A stretch of DNA of 64,000 nt from Welwitschia mirabilis (taxonomy: Eukaryota; Gnetophyta; Gnetopsida; Welwitschiales): contig JBOZIK010000001.1 in assembly GCA_051453625.1 (NCBI GenBank), forward strand, positions 129,785,079 to 129,849,078, read 5' to 3'. Position numbers and translations under genes: made by a program. Of the stretch, positions 39,053 to 49,922 are shown in pieces. How positions within the stretch are numbered: the stretch's first letter is position 1; every line of letters begins with the position of its first letter. The notes beneath the pieces were generated by a model that saw nothing but the letters and a program-made list of their open reading frames with translations, searched no databases and was not told the DNA's origin.

Positions 39053-39239
39053 CAACAATAAGTAGTAAAATGCTACTTCAAGAAAAAACAAGGAAGGGAT
39101 TTAGTTTTATAAATAAGTAAAGTCTTATATTAAGAAAATAAATCAATTGACAAGAAGTAGATAAAAGAAGCTGTGATATAAAGAAGAAAATAAGGTATCA
39201 GTAAAAATCATGATGCATAACACCTTAAATAGTGAATTA

Positions 39240-41400
39240 TGGATCATTGCTAAAGTGGAACTAGTAGGTAATCTTCCACACCTAGAGTAGGTGGCTTCAC
39301 ATCACTTAGAATGATCTCCATCCCAATAGGTTGATGAGGAATCACCGTAGTACTAATCTTAACTAAAGAAGAACCTACTATAAAATCTGCTCCAGTAATG
39401 GGATATGGCCTCTTTAAGAGCTTCATGTAAAGCTTGGCAGAAGCCATTAGGATCTCCAACATATGCTTCTTCAAAATCTCCCAGTTATAACATAATACAT
39501 TAATATCATTAATTATAATTACCAAATAATTTGCATAAGCCTAGCTCATCCTGTTACTTTTAGGTAGATGAGTAGATAAGGCAATCTGACTCTTTTCTAA
39601 TGTAGTAATCTAGAAAGCATCTATCCATAATATATTCTCTGATAAGTGCATATTCCCCATCTGATTCTTGAGCATCTAGAGAGAATCACTTATGGATTCC
39701 CGCTAGGATTCTAGTATATCAATTAAATTGTAAAAATATCAAAATTTAGTGGGTCATTTATGATATGGAAAGTAATGGAAAGTAAAACAAGTAGAGTGAA
39801 TGTACTTGAAGTCCTATAGAAATCCATCACCTTAGAGTGATGTTGAGTGTAGATGTCATCTAGATGAGATAGATGAATGACTTGTATATAAAAGAGGTTA
39901 GAAAGGGATTGATATTCCACTAACTAATCCATCTGCTCTTTAATCTTAGGGTACATGGTCTTCACCATCAATAAAATCTAATCTATCTAGTGAGAAACCT
40001 AACCTTGGTCATTAACCATGGATTATGAAGTTGTAGGTGGATGGTGAAGAGGATTTGGAGATGGACGAGCAATAGGTGAACTTTTACCTAAAGGCTGAAA
40101 GTAGAGGGTCGTGTAGGATATATTTCCCTGATCCATTAACACATCAAATTTATTAAAAACATCCTCTCCTAGAGAACTAAAAGGCAATAATAAATCCATG
40201 AATAGACTACTGGAAGGTATAGAAAGGAAGGAGTTACTTACTGATATACAATATTCCCTTAGCTTTTAAAGAGAAAGCTTGTCTAGAGGCCATGGGATAA
40301 AATCTAGATTATCCTTAACTAAGGTCTCTAAGTGTGGAACTTAAAATAAATAAAATTAAAAAAAATTCTTAGTAAGGGACTATTATTACGAAGTAAAGAT
40401 AAGGGATATATCCTCTTCTTCAAGTTCCTCAGGAACTAGATGATTAATCGGAGTCTTATTGTATTTTTGGTTGGAAGATTCATGGGATTCTAATGCCTTA
40501 CTTATCTACAAATAATAATAAACAAATAGAGTTATTATAAATACATCTATTATTCAATACAAAGATCCATCCTTAGATGAAATAGAAAAAATACCTTGGG
40601 ATGTTTCTTCTGGGAGATAGTCCCTAGAATCTTCATCCTCCATGGATGAAGAAGAACAAGAATGAAGGAAGGATCAAGAAGGAATTTTATGAGGGAACAA
40701 AATAAAAGATGAATCTATAGATAAATACCTAAAATACTATAATATACTTAGACTCATAAAAGAAAAATACAAACTTAATAAGATGTATGCATAAAAACAC
40801 TTACCGCTATCATCATTTTGCTTCATGTGAGTTGACCAAGAAAGAGTAGATGAATACAAAAAAAAATAAATCCCAATATAAAGAAATCCCACTAAAAAAA
40901 AATATCAATAATTAAATTATGTAATTTTGGATTTTACTCACTTGATCAGGTATGAATGACCTACTTGCAATTAACTCCGAACAAGTTGTAAAATATGAGG
41001 TATCAAAGTTGGTAGTGGATACTCCATGGCAGTGAGTATCAAACTCTCGTACACACATAAAATCATCTAATGATTAGCCATAAAATAATAAAAATCCTTA
41101 TCAAAGTGAGAAATCTTGATAGGAATATGGTCACCTTGGCTTAATTTGAAAAATAGCCTAATACTTTCTTCAGAAACCTAGATTAAACCATGATGAGGAT
41201 GGGTGATGGTAGCTATATAAGGATCAAAAGAAGAATGCAAAGAGTTAAGAATGAAAAGAACAGTGGGATGACAGAGATAAAAATAAGAAAAACCACATAG
41301 ATACAGAAGATTGGAGGAGAAGATCCATGAGAAACCTTGCTCTATGGCTTGTTATTAGATTTTTAATTTAGTGAATTTGACACTTATAGAATATCAAAAA
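39240..41400 (-). pseudogene. Antisense gene-like block inside the chromovirus leader
   Basis: On the strand opposite to gag-pol, protein-like text recurs over about 2.1 kb. From 41190 downward comes SEESIRLFFKLSQGDHIPIK and, further on, ESLILTAMEYPLPTLIPHIL. An ATG at 40643 opens MEDEDSRDYLPEETSQ. Then come a Pro-rich stretch near 40060-40020 (PIARPSPNPLHHPPTTS), an open frame at 39723-39920, and 39250-39525 (91 codons, with LLKRPYPITGADFIVGSS). GT...AG-like edges are visible (for example near 40594 and 40506), but the frame does not close cleanly, so splicing is only a guess. The residue balance is unlike random AT-rich frames. It could be a captured host gene fragment or an additional antisense ORF of the kind known from some plant Ty3 elements. 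I do not recognise the protein family. Confidence 0.5.
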
Positions 41401-41819
41401 ATAATAGGACAAAGTCTCTAAGCCATATCTTGATTGGAAAGAAGTTGTAATTGTGAATTTTAGGGAATAGATTCTATTTATAATAAATGCAGACTACAAA
41501 ATGACATGAATAAAAATATATAAACTCATAAGAAAATAATGTAGATATATCACATGGAAGAATAGGAGAAGAAGAGGGAAGAAAGAACTACTAGATTTAT
41601 TGTGAATCATGAGAAAAATGAGGTAAAAATAAGGGGTCTATGAAGTATTTATAATAGTGGACCACAGATTAACTAAACCCTAAGAATAAATTTAATTATA
41701 ATTAATTAACTACTATTAACTACAATTAAACTAAATTTAATTATAGTTGCATTAAGATTAAACTACATCTTCGTGACAAGTAGTACTTCATTACAATGAC
41801 AGGCTCTGAATAACTAACA

Positions 41820-42735
41820 TCCTATTCCAAGTGCTTAATGTCACACTTGAGAGTCTAACATTACACTTAGGTGCCCAATGTTGCACTTGTATCTCTGATG
41901 TTACTCTTGCCACTTGTCTAACTTTGATAAGTTCTCCTTGATCCTAATGGCAACTATTCCCTTTCAACCTATTTCATAACAAGGTCTAGATTTTTTACTT
42001 TAATTTTTGATATTGCACTTGAGTGTCTAAAGTTATACTTTAATATTTGACATTGTACTTGAATGTTTGATTATGCACTTTAATACATGACATTGCACTT
42101 ACCTTTGCAAGCTTTTAACATCTTCTATTCACCCTTGAAATTTGTTTGTTTATCTCTTACCTACCTATGTAAGAGGCCTCGACATCATACTCAAGTATCT
42201 GATGTTGTACTTTAGTGTACAACATTACTCTTGAGTAACCAATGTTGCACTTGAGGCTGTAGTAACTTGACATCCCCTAAAATACCCTGNNNNNNNNNNA
42301 TACCCTGATACTTTGTGTTTTAGTATGATATGATTTGTGGACAACATGGTTGACATCGCATGGAGGGTATCCAACATTACACTTAGATGCCTGATGTCGC
42401 ACTTAAGTGCCCAACATTACACTTGTATGCTGGATATTATACTTAAGTGTCAAATATAACCCTCTCCCTTGGCACTACACCTAATGCCCTATCGTGCTCA
42501 TAATAGCCTTCAATATCATGCTTAGGCACCTGACATCAAACTCAAGTGTCCAACATAGCACTTCCTCCTATAGGACCCTTACACATTATGTTCGCCTTGA
42601 CACTAACCAAAAATCACCCATGCTTTTTCCATAATAAAACTCTGTAATTGCATAAGGGTACCTGATGTTGCACTTCAATTATCATACCTATGTAACACCC
42701 AACATCATACTTGGAATATCTAGTAATACACCCCC
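41820..42735 (+). repeat. 20-bp-period repeat built on a palindromic core
   Basis: Clusters of exact 20-base periodicity with consensus close to ACATTGCACTTGAGTGCCTG. There are four units from about 41828, five from 42005, four from 42182, five from 42352, three from 42508 and two decayed ones near 42660-42720. The core GCACTTRAGTGC is self-complementary. A perfect copy, GCACTTAAGTGC, lies at 42399-42410. Less regular sequence separates the clusters, and a 10-N gap at 42290 falls inside. Twenty is not a multiple of three and many units have stops, so this is not a protein repeat. It lies between the antisense block and gag. Confidence 0.8.
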
Positions 42736-42849
42736 TTAGCAATTACCTCAAAATAAGATCCACATCATTAAGGACTATTATGAAAACTATTAAAGACCCT
42801 TCTAAACTATTTTTCTAACCACCATTTAGTTACAGGTACTTCACTATGA

Positions 42850-43985
42850 TGGCAATGATATAAAGAGGGATATAATGCTATCAAAAAGAGAGTAAAAAAA
42901 GACTACTTATAAAACAAGAGCAACCAAGGAAAGGTGTATGAGTTCAAGAGGATGTCAAACCAACTGGTGCATTATAGAACATAGAGGGGATGAATGAATG
43001 GAGGAACTAAAAACCTAGCTTAACTACATTCACTCTTAGAATAAACTTCTAGCTAGTAGGATCGATAACATCCTTTCTTATCTAGAAGATAGACTAGTGG
43101 AATAAAATCCAAGGGCATCTCAGGATAACCCTCTACATTAGGCAACATACTATAATAAGCATAGTTAACTTACAAAACATCTAGATGAGACCACTAAACA
43201 TAGAGATCAATCTTTAAGACTTCCTATTGAATCAAGCAAATCACTCCAATATAAAACAACATAAGAAAGATGAGATTGCTAAAATGATATGTCTAAAAAC
43301 TTACGAAGGGAAAGTAGGGATAAGAAAAGAAGCCATCTCTTAGATTTGGTAAATAGAAAACTACTTTAACCTTTGGAACACCCCATAGAGTAATGATGCG
43401 CATACACTACCATCTGTCGTATAGGAAATGCATAAGAATGTTAGTTAAGATACTAGTAGAAACATCCCCAAAGAATATCATAGAACACCTCATAGAGAAA
43501 TTAAAAAAGAAATTCATTTTAGAAGACTTCATAGAAGATCAAATGGTGTAATTCCAATGCCTCTGCTTGGAAAAACACCCACTAGATGAAAATTGGTATA
43601 AATTCCAACACATCATGAAATATTAAAATAACTTCATTAAGAATTAATTAATTAATAGTTTCATTAGAACTATATCATCTAAATGTAGAAGTATTTTACA
43701 CAGTTTGGAGATCAAACCCCCTAAAGATGCCTACCATGAAATAAGACATTATATTTGAGGGTAAGAAAATTAATGAAATGAACCCAATTATCCATAAGTA
43801 AATAGACACAACATGTTTAGCATACCACTAGCATGAGAGGCATATAAAGCCAACCTTACTTACCATGAATGTTACAAGAAGGATCACATTACTAAATCAT
43901 GCAAAGCTCGAGAACCAAATATCACTCACCATAGTTATTCTTAAGCTCTATATAATACAACCATATAACCTAAAAGGGTGTATGC
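42850..43985 (+). pseudogene. gag: Chromovirus gag remnant
   Basis: Frame-shifted plus-strand text fits a plant Ty3 Gag. Near 43450-43620 it gives EHLIEKLKKKFILEDFIED, then a KHPLDENWYKFQHIM segment, in the place of the capsid C-terminal region. At about 43850-43912 there is a zinc-knuckle remnant, YHECYKKDHITKSCK. It fits C-x2-C-x4-H-x4-C except that the first Cys has become Tyr, a one-base G-to-A change. The knuckle lies about 160 bases before the protease Asp, as expected. The N-terminal half is hard to read and its start cannot be placed. Stops and frameshifts rule out function. Confidence 0.65.
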
Positions 43986-44019
43986 CATCATTTAAATAGG
44001 AAGATTCATAACCAGTACT

Positions 44020-44334
44020 CCATCTTAGAATTGCATGGTCAAATTTTATCTATCTTTGTTTTATTCTTAGTAGATAGTGGTGCTTCACATAACTTCATTT
44101 TTCCAATATTAATTTACAAACTGAACATCACTCCATTTAATGAATAAAAATCTATCATAAGAGACATAAGGGACAGTTTTCTTACACAGGATAGAATCAC
44201 CACCTTCATTAATTACACCATTCATGAATCACATTTTAGGGATAAATTTTATATCTTTCAAATCAAAGGATATCATGCTATTTTGGTGATTTTATTTTTA
44301 ATTAGATATAATGTTCAAATCAACTTTCACTAAT
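44020..44334 (+). pseudogene. pro: Chromovirus protease remnant
   Basis: LVDSGASHNFI is encoded at 44067-44099, with the catalytic Asp codon at 44073-44075 intact. LVDSGAS(H/T)NFI is the signature of plant Ty3 chromovirus aspartic proteases, which cleave the polyprotein. Downstream text up to the 10-N gap at 44335 (a GHYAILVI-like end) fits the rest of the domain. It is part of one polyprotein with RT and integrase. Confidence 0.82.
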
Positions 44335-44344
44335 NNNNNNNNNN

Positions 44345-45320
44345 TGAAGGAGAAGGAAATGAATAAGAAGATATTCTTGACCTTACCTAAATAGATTTCA
44401 AAAGTTATTAAAGGAAAAAAAGTTTTCATCACCCTGGTGTAGGTAGAAATCCATAAAGAGGATCCCATATTATTAGAAGAACTATAAGAATTTTTCAATG
44501 TGTTTGAAAATTCGAAACATTACCATCCAAGAGGAAAGTATAACATGTAATCGACTTAGTCCTTGGAGCACAACCAATAGCCTAAGCATTCTGCTAATTC
44601 TCAGTGATAGAATTAAAACAACTGAAACTACAAATTAAACAACTACTTTTGGAAGGAAAAATTCACCCCAGTGCCTTGTTTTGGGAAGTCTTAGTAGTTT
44701 TTATAAAAAAGAGAATGGTACCTTATGACTTTTGCATTTACTAGAGATAGCTAAACAAGGTAATCATAAATAATAAGTATCCTATGCTAAGAATTAATAA
44801 CTTATTAGATCAACTTTAAAGATCCAAATTCTTCTCAAAGATTAACTTAAAATTTATATACCATCAAATCTACATCAAAGATGAAGATATACACAAAACT
44901 ACCTTCATAACAAGATATGAATATTATGAGTTCATTATAATATCCTTTGGTGTGATAAATGCTCTAGTTACTTTTATAAGTTTGATGAATGATATATTTT
45001 AAGCTTTATTAGATAAATTCATAGTTGTATTTTTAGATGATATTCTAATATATTCCAAAAGTTAAGATGATCATGTTGTACACTTGAAGAAAGTTTTATA
45101 GGTTCTATTTAGGCATAATTTCAAGGCAAAATTAAGCAAATGTAACTTTTTCAAGACAAGAATTAGCTACCTAGAATATGTTATCTCTAGTAAAGGGATC
45201 ACAACTAATCTAGTCAAAATACAAGCTATAAGGAAATGGCCAGAACTAAAGGATGCCACACAAGTTTGAAGTTTCTTAGAATTTACTAGCATATATTAGA
45301 AATTCATCCTAGGATTATCT
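44345..45320 (+). pseudogene. pol: Chromovirus reverse transcriptase remnant
   Basis: The order of Ty3 RT motifs is present: a DE-rich DIHKTTFITRYEYYEF segment near 44885-44935, SFGVINALVTF near 44948-44980 (family: PFGLTNAPATF), and FLDDILIYSKS at 45030-45062 with both catalytic Asp codons (45036-45041) intact. Then comes the LSKCNFF-like piece near 45130 and a thumb region reaching FLGFTSYY-like text near 45275. Frameshifts and stops (for example directly after YSKS) break the frame. The domain would copy the element RNA into DNA primed at the PBS at 39041. Confidence 0.88.
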
Positions 45321-45399
45321 TAACTTAAAGCTCTACTGATATATTTAATCAAATAAATATCCACATTTAACTTTAATAAAAAATTCAAGGAAGAATTTT

Positions 45400-45830
45400 T
45401 TAGATTAAAGCTAGATTAAAGCTACTATTTATAATGACACCTATTCTGAAAATGATAGACATGAACAAACCATTCATAGTTATAATCGATGCTTCTACTT
45501 AAGGAATAGGAGTCATACTTAGCCAAGATAATTAGGTAATCATCTATGAATCCTAGAAGTTAAATCAATACAAAAAAACTATTTCATTCATGATCTTAAA
45601 CTACTAACCATAATGCACACTCTAAAAGTTTAGAGATATTACCTAGTGGGAGGTGAATTCTTTCTTAAAATAGATTATAAAAGCTTAAATATTTTTAGAA
45701 ACAACCTATTTAAAATATGCAATAAAGGAGATGGGATTAATTTCTTATAAAATACAACTTTAAATTAAAATATAACCTAGGAAATAATAAATTTGCAGAT
45801 GCCTTAAGTAGAATGTAATGCATACTAGCA
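45400..45830 (+). pseudogene. pol: Chromovirus RNase H remnant
   Basis: MNKPFIVIIDAST followed by a TAA stop and GIGVILSQDN is read at 45450-45530. The family has a DAS..GIGAVLSQ motif here, and the catalytic Asp is encoded at 45488-45490. Further on, near 45620-45665, YYLVGGEF resembles the YLLG..F region, and near 45790 NKFADALSR-like text ends the domain. Several in-frame stops are present. Confidence 0.8.
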
Positions 45831-45929
45831 ACCATTGTCAGATGAGATGTATGAGCTTTTCTTGAGACATCCTTAGTCAATGATTCATACTTTAAGGACA
45901 TACATTGAATAATTCAAGAATAAAAAGAA

Positions 45930-47640
45930 GTAGAAACTTACACACTCTTACATAATGGATATCTCTTAAAAGGATGACACCTTGACATTCCATAGGGCCC
46001 ATGGAGAAAGAAGTTAATGTCTAGATTGCATGAAGTCCCATATGCAGGAAACTCATGGTTCATTAGGAATTATCATCAACTACAAAAACATTACTTTTAA
46101 CTCAAAATATAAGCAAACTTGAATGAATACTTTTACAATTGACACATATGCTAGCAAATGAAGATTGATTAAGAAAGAACTACATGACTCCTTCAACCTT
46201 TAGAAGTACCACAATGGAATGGGAAGAAATCTCCATGGATTTCATCACTAGACCACCTCTTATTATAGACAACATGATGTAATTTTTATTTGTGTAGATA
46301 GGTTAATTAAGATGGCATATTTTATTATAGTTTAAACCTCCAACACAGTCAAAGAATTGGCCCTATGATTTGTGCAAGAAGTTTTTAAATTACATGTGCA
46401 CCTCAAATCATAATATCTAACTGAGATCCAAAATTCTTATCTAAGTTCTGGTAAAGTTTCTTCTACTGCTTAAGNNNNNNNNNNNNNNNNNNNNNNNNNN
46501 NNNNNNNNNNNNNNNNNNNNNNNNNNNNNNNNNNNNNNNNNNNNNNNNNNNNNNNNNNNNNNNNNNNNNNNNNNNNNNNNNNNNNNNNNNNNNNNNNNNN
46601 NNNNNNNNNNNNNNNNNNNNNNNNNNNNNNNNNNNNNNNNNNNNNNNNNNNNNNNNNNNNNNNNNNNNNNNNNNNNNNNNNNNNNNNNNNNNNNNNNNNN
46701 NNNNNNNNNNNNNNNNNNNNNNNNNNNNNNNNNNNNNNNNNNNNNNNNNNNNNNNNNNNNNNNNNNNNNNNNNNNNNNNNNNNNNNNNNNNNNNNNNNNN
46801 NNNNNNNNNNNNNNNNNNNNNNNNNNNNNNNNNNNNNNNNNNNNNNNNNNNNNNNNNNNNNNNNNNNNNNNNNNNNNNNNNNNNNNNNNNNNNNNNNNNN
46901 NNNNNNNNNNNNNNNNNNNNNNNNNNNNNNNNNNNNNNNNNNNNNNNNNNNNNNNNNNNNNNNNNNNNNNNNNNNNNNNNNNNNNNNNNNNNNNNNNNNN
47001 NNNNNNNNNNNNNNNNNNNNNNNNNNNNNNNNNNNNNNNNNNNNNNNNNNNNNNNNNNNNNNNNNNNNNNNNNNNNNNNNNNNNNNNNNNNNNNNNNNNN
47101 NNNNNNNNNNNNNNNNNNNNNNNNNNNNNNNNNNNNNNNNNNNNNNNNNNNNNNNNNNNNNNNNNNNNNNNNNNNNNNNNNNNNNNNNNNNNNNNNNNNN
47201 NNNNNNNNNNNNNNNNNNNNNNNNNNNNNNNNNNNNNNNNNNNNNNNNNNNNNNNNNNNNNNNNNNNNNNNNNNNNNNNNNNNNNNNNNNNNNNNNNNNN
47301 NNNNNNNNNNNNNNNNNNNNNNNNNNNNNNNNNNNNNNNNNNNNNNNNNNNNNNNNNNNNNNNNNNNNNNNNNNNNNNNNNNNNNNNNNNNATGATTATC
47401 AAAATAAAAATACAAATGCAAGCTACATAACATCAATACAATAAATACTATGATTAGAAATACTAGACCCATATATTCTAAAGTGATAAGCAAGTATTAC
47501 TAAACATCAAGCTAGAAAGGAACTCCTTGAAAATAGGGAAATATAATAAGTTAACTCCACAATAGTGTGGTTCATTTGAAATAATTGAAAGAATAGGGGA
47601 TCTAGCCTATAAACTAGAACTTCCTCTAAAGATGTCTTAA
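45930..47640 (+). pseudogene. int: Chromovirus integrase remnant with a 917-N gap
   Basis: The zinc-binding region is recognisable near 46030-46190 (HEVPYAGNSWF, then HIC*QMKID*ERTT*LLQPL). The core begins at 46218 with EEISMDFIT. Near 46375-46474 VFKLHVHLKS and YLTEIQNSYLSSGKV stand where the family has the second catalytic Asp block. Ns cover 46475-47391. After the gap FEIIERIGDLAYKLELP and IHLVFHVNTMKSY (about 47570-47680) match the GPF-type C-terminal domain with its HPVFHVS motif. This module inserts the cDNA. Stops, mostly Q-to-stop and W-to-stop in type, show it is dead. Confidence 0.85.
46475..47391. other. Assembly gap of 917 N in the integrase
   Basis: Domain text resumes in the same orientation on both sides. 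The gap length fits the missing integrase core and C-terminal part, so this gap seems to be sized correctly. Open frames that span it are artefacts. Confidence 0.9.
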
Positions 47641-47676
47641 ATACACTTGGTTTTTCATGTGAACACAATGAAATCA

Positions 47677-47724
47677 TATCATGTAGATAAGAACTAGGAC
47701 TATCATGCAGATAAGAACTAGGAC
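47677..47724 (+). repeat. 24-bp tandem duplication after the integrase
   Basis: tatcatgtagataagaactaggac is followed at once by a copy with a single C/T change. Twenty-four bases keep the frame (8 codons). It lies between the integrase C-terminal domain and the chromodomain. Confidence 0.9.
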
Positions 47725-47819
47725 TATACCTTAAACTAGTAACATATTATTCTAAAAACCAACCTAACTTTCACTATCCAATATGAAAAGCTCCTAAATA
47801 TCCAAACTAAGAAATTAAT

Positions 47820-47965
47820 AAATAAAAATGTAAATGAAGTACTTATCCAATGGACCCATTATAATTAACAAACTTGGGAAAATAGGAAGTATACGTAGGA
47901 AACTTTTTTCAAACTTTTTAATAAAATACAACATGATATTTTTCAATTATCAATGTATCTCTTAA
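47820..47965 (+). pseudogene. Chromodomain remnant
   Basis: In one frame NKNVNEVLIQWTHYN is followed by a stop and QTWEN, then FFKLFNKIQHDIF. Chromodomains of plant chromoviruses have the pattern V-x-E-VLVQW...ATWE...FP.F..ED at this place, the last domain before the 3' LTR. The domain would have guided integration to particular chromatin marks. It is short and mutated, but its position right after integrase makes the call fairly safe. Confidence 0.7.
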
Positions 47966-48086
47966 TGAGCAGTATCTCTTCTTTCCTTATGTTTTGTAGA
48001 TAATACGAAAAATAATATAGATGAGCATAACTTCAAAAACGATGTAAGGAAAGGAAAAACTACACTCAAGGACAAGCATGATGATT

Positions 48087-48099
48087 AAAGGGAAGGGAA
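48087..48099 (+). other. Polypurine tract of the chromovirus
   Basis: AAAGGGAAGGGAA lies directly against the TG of the 3' LTR at 48100. This is the plus-strand priming site, perfectly purine. Confidence 0.92.
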
Positions 48100-48507
48100 T
48101 GTAATGTTACAAATTTACTAATTGAAAAGGAAATGTGTTAAGATTCTAAATAAGTCATTATTAATAAGTTGTTATAAATGGGTGTAACCTAAAGATGTAA
48201 AACTATGTCTTTTTTTTATGCTATAAAAGCCTATGGTGTTATGTGGGGATAGATATATTATGTGGATATAACTAATGATAACCTTGGCTAATCCTTAAGG
48301 GTCCTAGAAGGGGAACTCAGGTCATAGTACACATCTTTACCTTTGACCACTAGTCTAGTTCTATTAGCTAAATTAGAAGGAATGTAATCTATTATTTGTA
48401 ATAATAAAGTTCACTTTCATAAAATTATTCCTTGTTTTCCTAGCATATTATTTTAAATGTTTCTTTTTATATGAAGTAATCCAAAGAAAGTAAAACGAAA
48501 CATTACA
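48100..48507 (+). repeat. 3' LTR of the chromovirus
   Basis: 408 bp, starting TGTAATGTTAC and ending AACATTACA, an inverted pair. It aligns along its whole length with 38623-39039, with many scattered differences and small indels. It is followed by AAAAC. Confidence 0.92.
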
Positions 48508-48512
48508 AAAAC
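48508..48512. repeat. Target site duplication AAAAC, right copy
   Basis: Identical to 38618-38622, followed by copia sequence that continues the reading broken off at 38617. Confidence 0.85.
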
Positions 48513-49380
48513 CCTATGGTTATATCATTTATATTTCTTCTTTTAGACCTCTATTAAAAGAGGTAATTATTATGTTTAACTAGTACATTTTTCATTACTT
48601 TTAGCACTAAAGCAATTACAATTCTAATGATAATTGTAAAGAATTAATTTTAGTTTAATCTTGTTTTTGATGTAGGTTTACAATAATAATTTAAGCTTTA
48701 TGTCATCAAAGGATATAATGTGCTTTATGATTATTGTAGAAAATCGAGTTATTAAAAAGAACGGTGCAACCTAATGGAAGACCAACCAACTCTTCCATTT
48801 TTCAAAAGTAAATTACATTATTCTTTCATGACTCACATCTAATAATCATATGGAATGACATCTTTAAAAGAGAGTAATTTACAATTAAAATTTAGATTAA
48901 GATCTTCATAATCATCAAGGAATGCATATGAGCTTTCATGAGTTCTAATTTTCCCTTTTAATTATCATGAAAATTTTATAAAGTAGGCTCTAACCAAGTA
49001 CGTTATCTTACTCTTTTGGAATTATCATAATTATCAATATAACAATCTAATAATTTATTATTGGAACTATGTTCATATGTGTTAGGAACATGAAATTGCT
49101 TAGTCTCTCAAGGTTATATAGTGAAAAAACCATTTTTATTTAAAGGAAATAATGACTTGATACTATTGGACACATTCCATTTCCCTCATCCATAGGATAT
49201 CAAGAATTCAATACTTACTTGGGATGAGAGAAGAAATGATGCTTAGAAAGATCAAGCCTATAATTACTCTATAAAAGTTTAGAAGAAATGACATCATAAG
49301 AGAAGATGATCTTGTAATGCTCATAAAGATGCATGCAATGTTTTGGCAAGTTATATATACAAATATGCTAAAGCAAGTAT
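48513..49380 (-). pseudogene. pol: Ty1/copia RT N-terminal part (upstream fragment)
   Basis: Reading leftward, the minus strand ends at the insertion site with SFNRGLKRRNINDITIGF where copia RT has AFLNG.L.EEIYVEQP.GF. The continuation (ALYGLKQ region) is found across the chromovirus at 38617. Just upstream in sense, G-HQKQD and a run ending KMY*LNIIIT stand for the GF.Q..GIDY...FSPV and QMDVK.AFL motifs. The stretch 48720-49380 would be the linker between integrase and RT and is poorly readable. Confidence 0.8.
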
Positions 49381-49922
49381 CTATACTAAATTTTTCACAA
49401 TTATAAATAGGATAATGAAAATAGAACTTATGTTAAAAAACAAAAGGTAGTTCAAAGTAGTCTTGTGTCCATGCCATTTTTCAGTAAGAGATACAACCTT
49501 TCCAAAAGCATAACTAATACAATTATTGAAACATATAATAACACTAACAACTTCACTCATCAAAAAGGTTTTAAAGTAATTATAATACATAATTGAATGT
49601 GCCATAGCTATCATAGTCCAATTAAATCATTCAATGATTTCATTTCATTGAGTATTCCCAGGCATGTTTTCAGATGACAAGTTCCTTCTAAAATAAAAAA
49701 GTCCTTAAATTCAGTTAACATATATTTAGCACTATTATAAGAGTGGAAACTCTTAATCTTATCAATGATTTTAGTTTTTGCTTTTTCTTTAAAAATATTA
49801 AATATTTTTAGAGTAAGATATTTAGATTTCATATAGTACACCCAAGTCATATGCAAAAAATCATCTATGAATGATATGAAGCAGTGATATCGTTGGAATG
49901 TAGGAACCAATAAAGATAACAT
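49381..49922 (-). pseudogene. int: Ty1/copia integrase remnant
   Basis: Two overlapping open frames cover the core. 49611-49922 encodes CFISFIDDFLHMTWVYYMKS and FHSYNSAKYMLTEFKDFF. The copia pattern is FVTFIDDFSR.TWVY.LK followed by LRSDNGGEY.S.EF..F. The first Asp of the DDE triad is kept and the second is Tyr here. 49381-49614 continues in another frame with MAHSIMYYNYFKTFLMSEVV, matching the MAR.ML....P..FWAEAV region, and WHGHKTTLNYLLFF (family: W.G.KP...HLR.FG). A frameshift joins the two at about 49612. The enzyme is inactive. Confidence 0.88.

Larger units (their letters stand above)
38623..48507 (+). mobile_element. Ty3 chromovirus LTR retrotransposon inserted in copia
   Basis: A structurally complete but dead element of about 9.9 kb. 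It has a 5' LTR of 417 bp, a tRNA-iMet PBS, a gag remnant, PR, RT, RH, INT with a 917-N gap, a chromodomain, a polypurine tract and a 3' LTR of 408 bp, flanked by AAAAC duplications. Outside the insertion the broken copia RT reads continuously from 48513 to 38617 on the other strand. This proves the nesting order. The LTRs differ at roughly one position in five by eye, so the insertion is old. Unusual content is an antisense gene-like block at 39240-41400 and a 20-bp repeat at 41820-42735, both between PBS and gag. Small 10-N gaps occur at 42290 and 44335. Confidence 0.92.

Noticed and set aside
41820-42735. Possible CRISPR-like array
   Set aside because: The period is 20 bases with no spacers, the units are degenerate, and the context is a plant retrotransposon.
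46441-47493. Open frames of 350 and 310 codons on the minus strand
   Set aside because: They span the 917-N gap. The real content is the plus-strand chromovirus integrase.
49381-49922. Two separate small genes on the minus strand
   Set aside because: They are consecutive parts of one copia integrase split by a frameshift.
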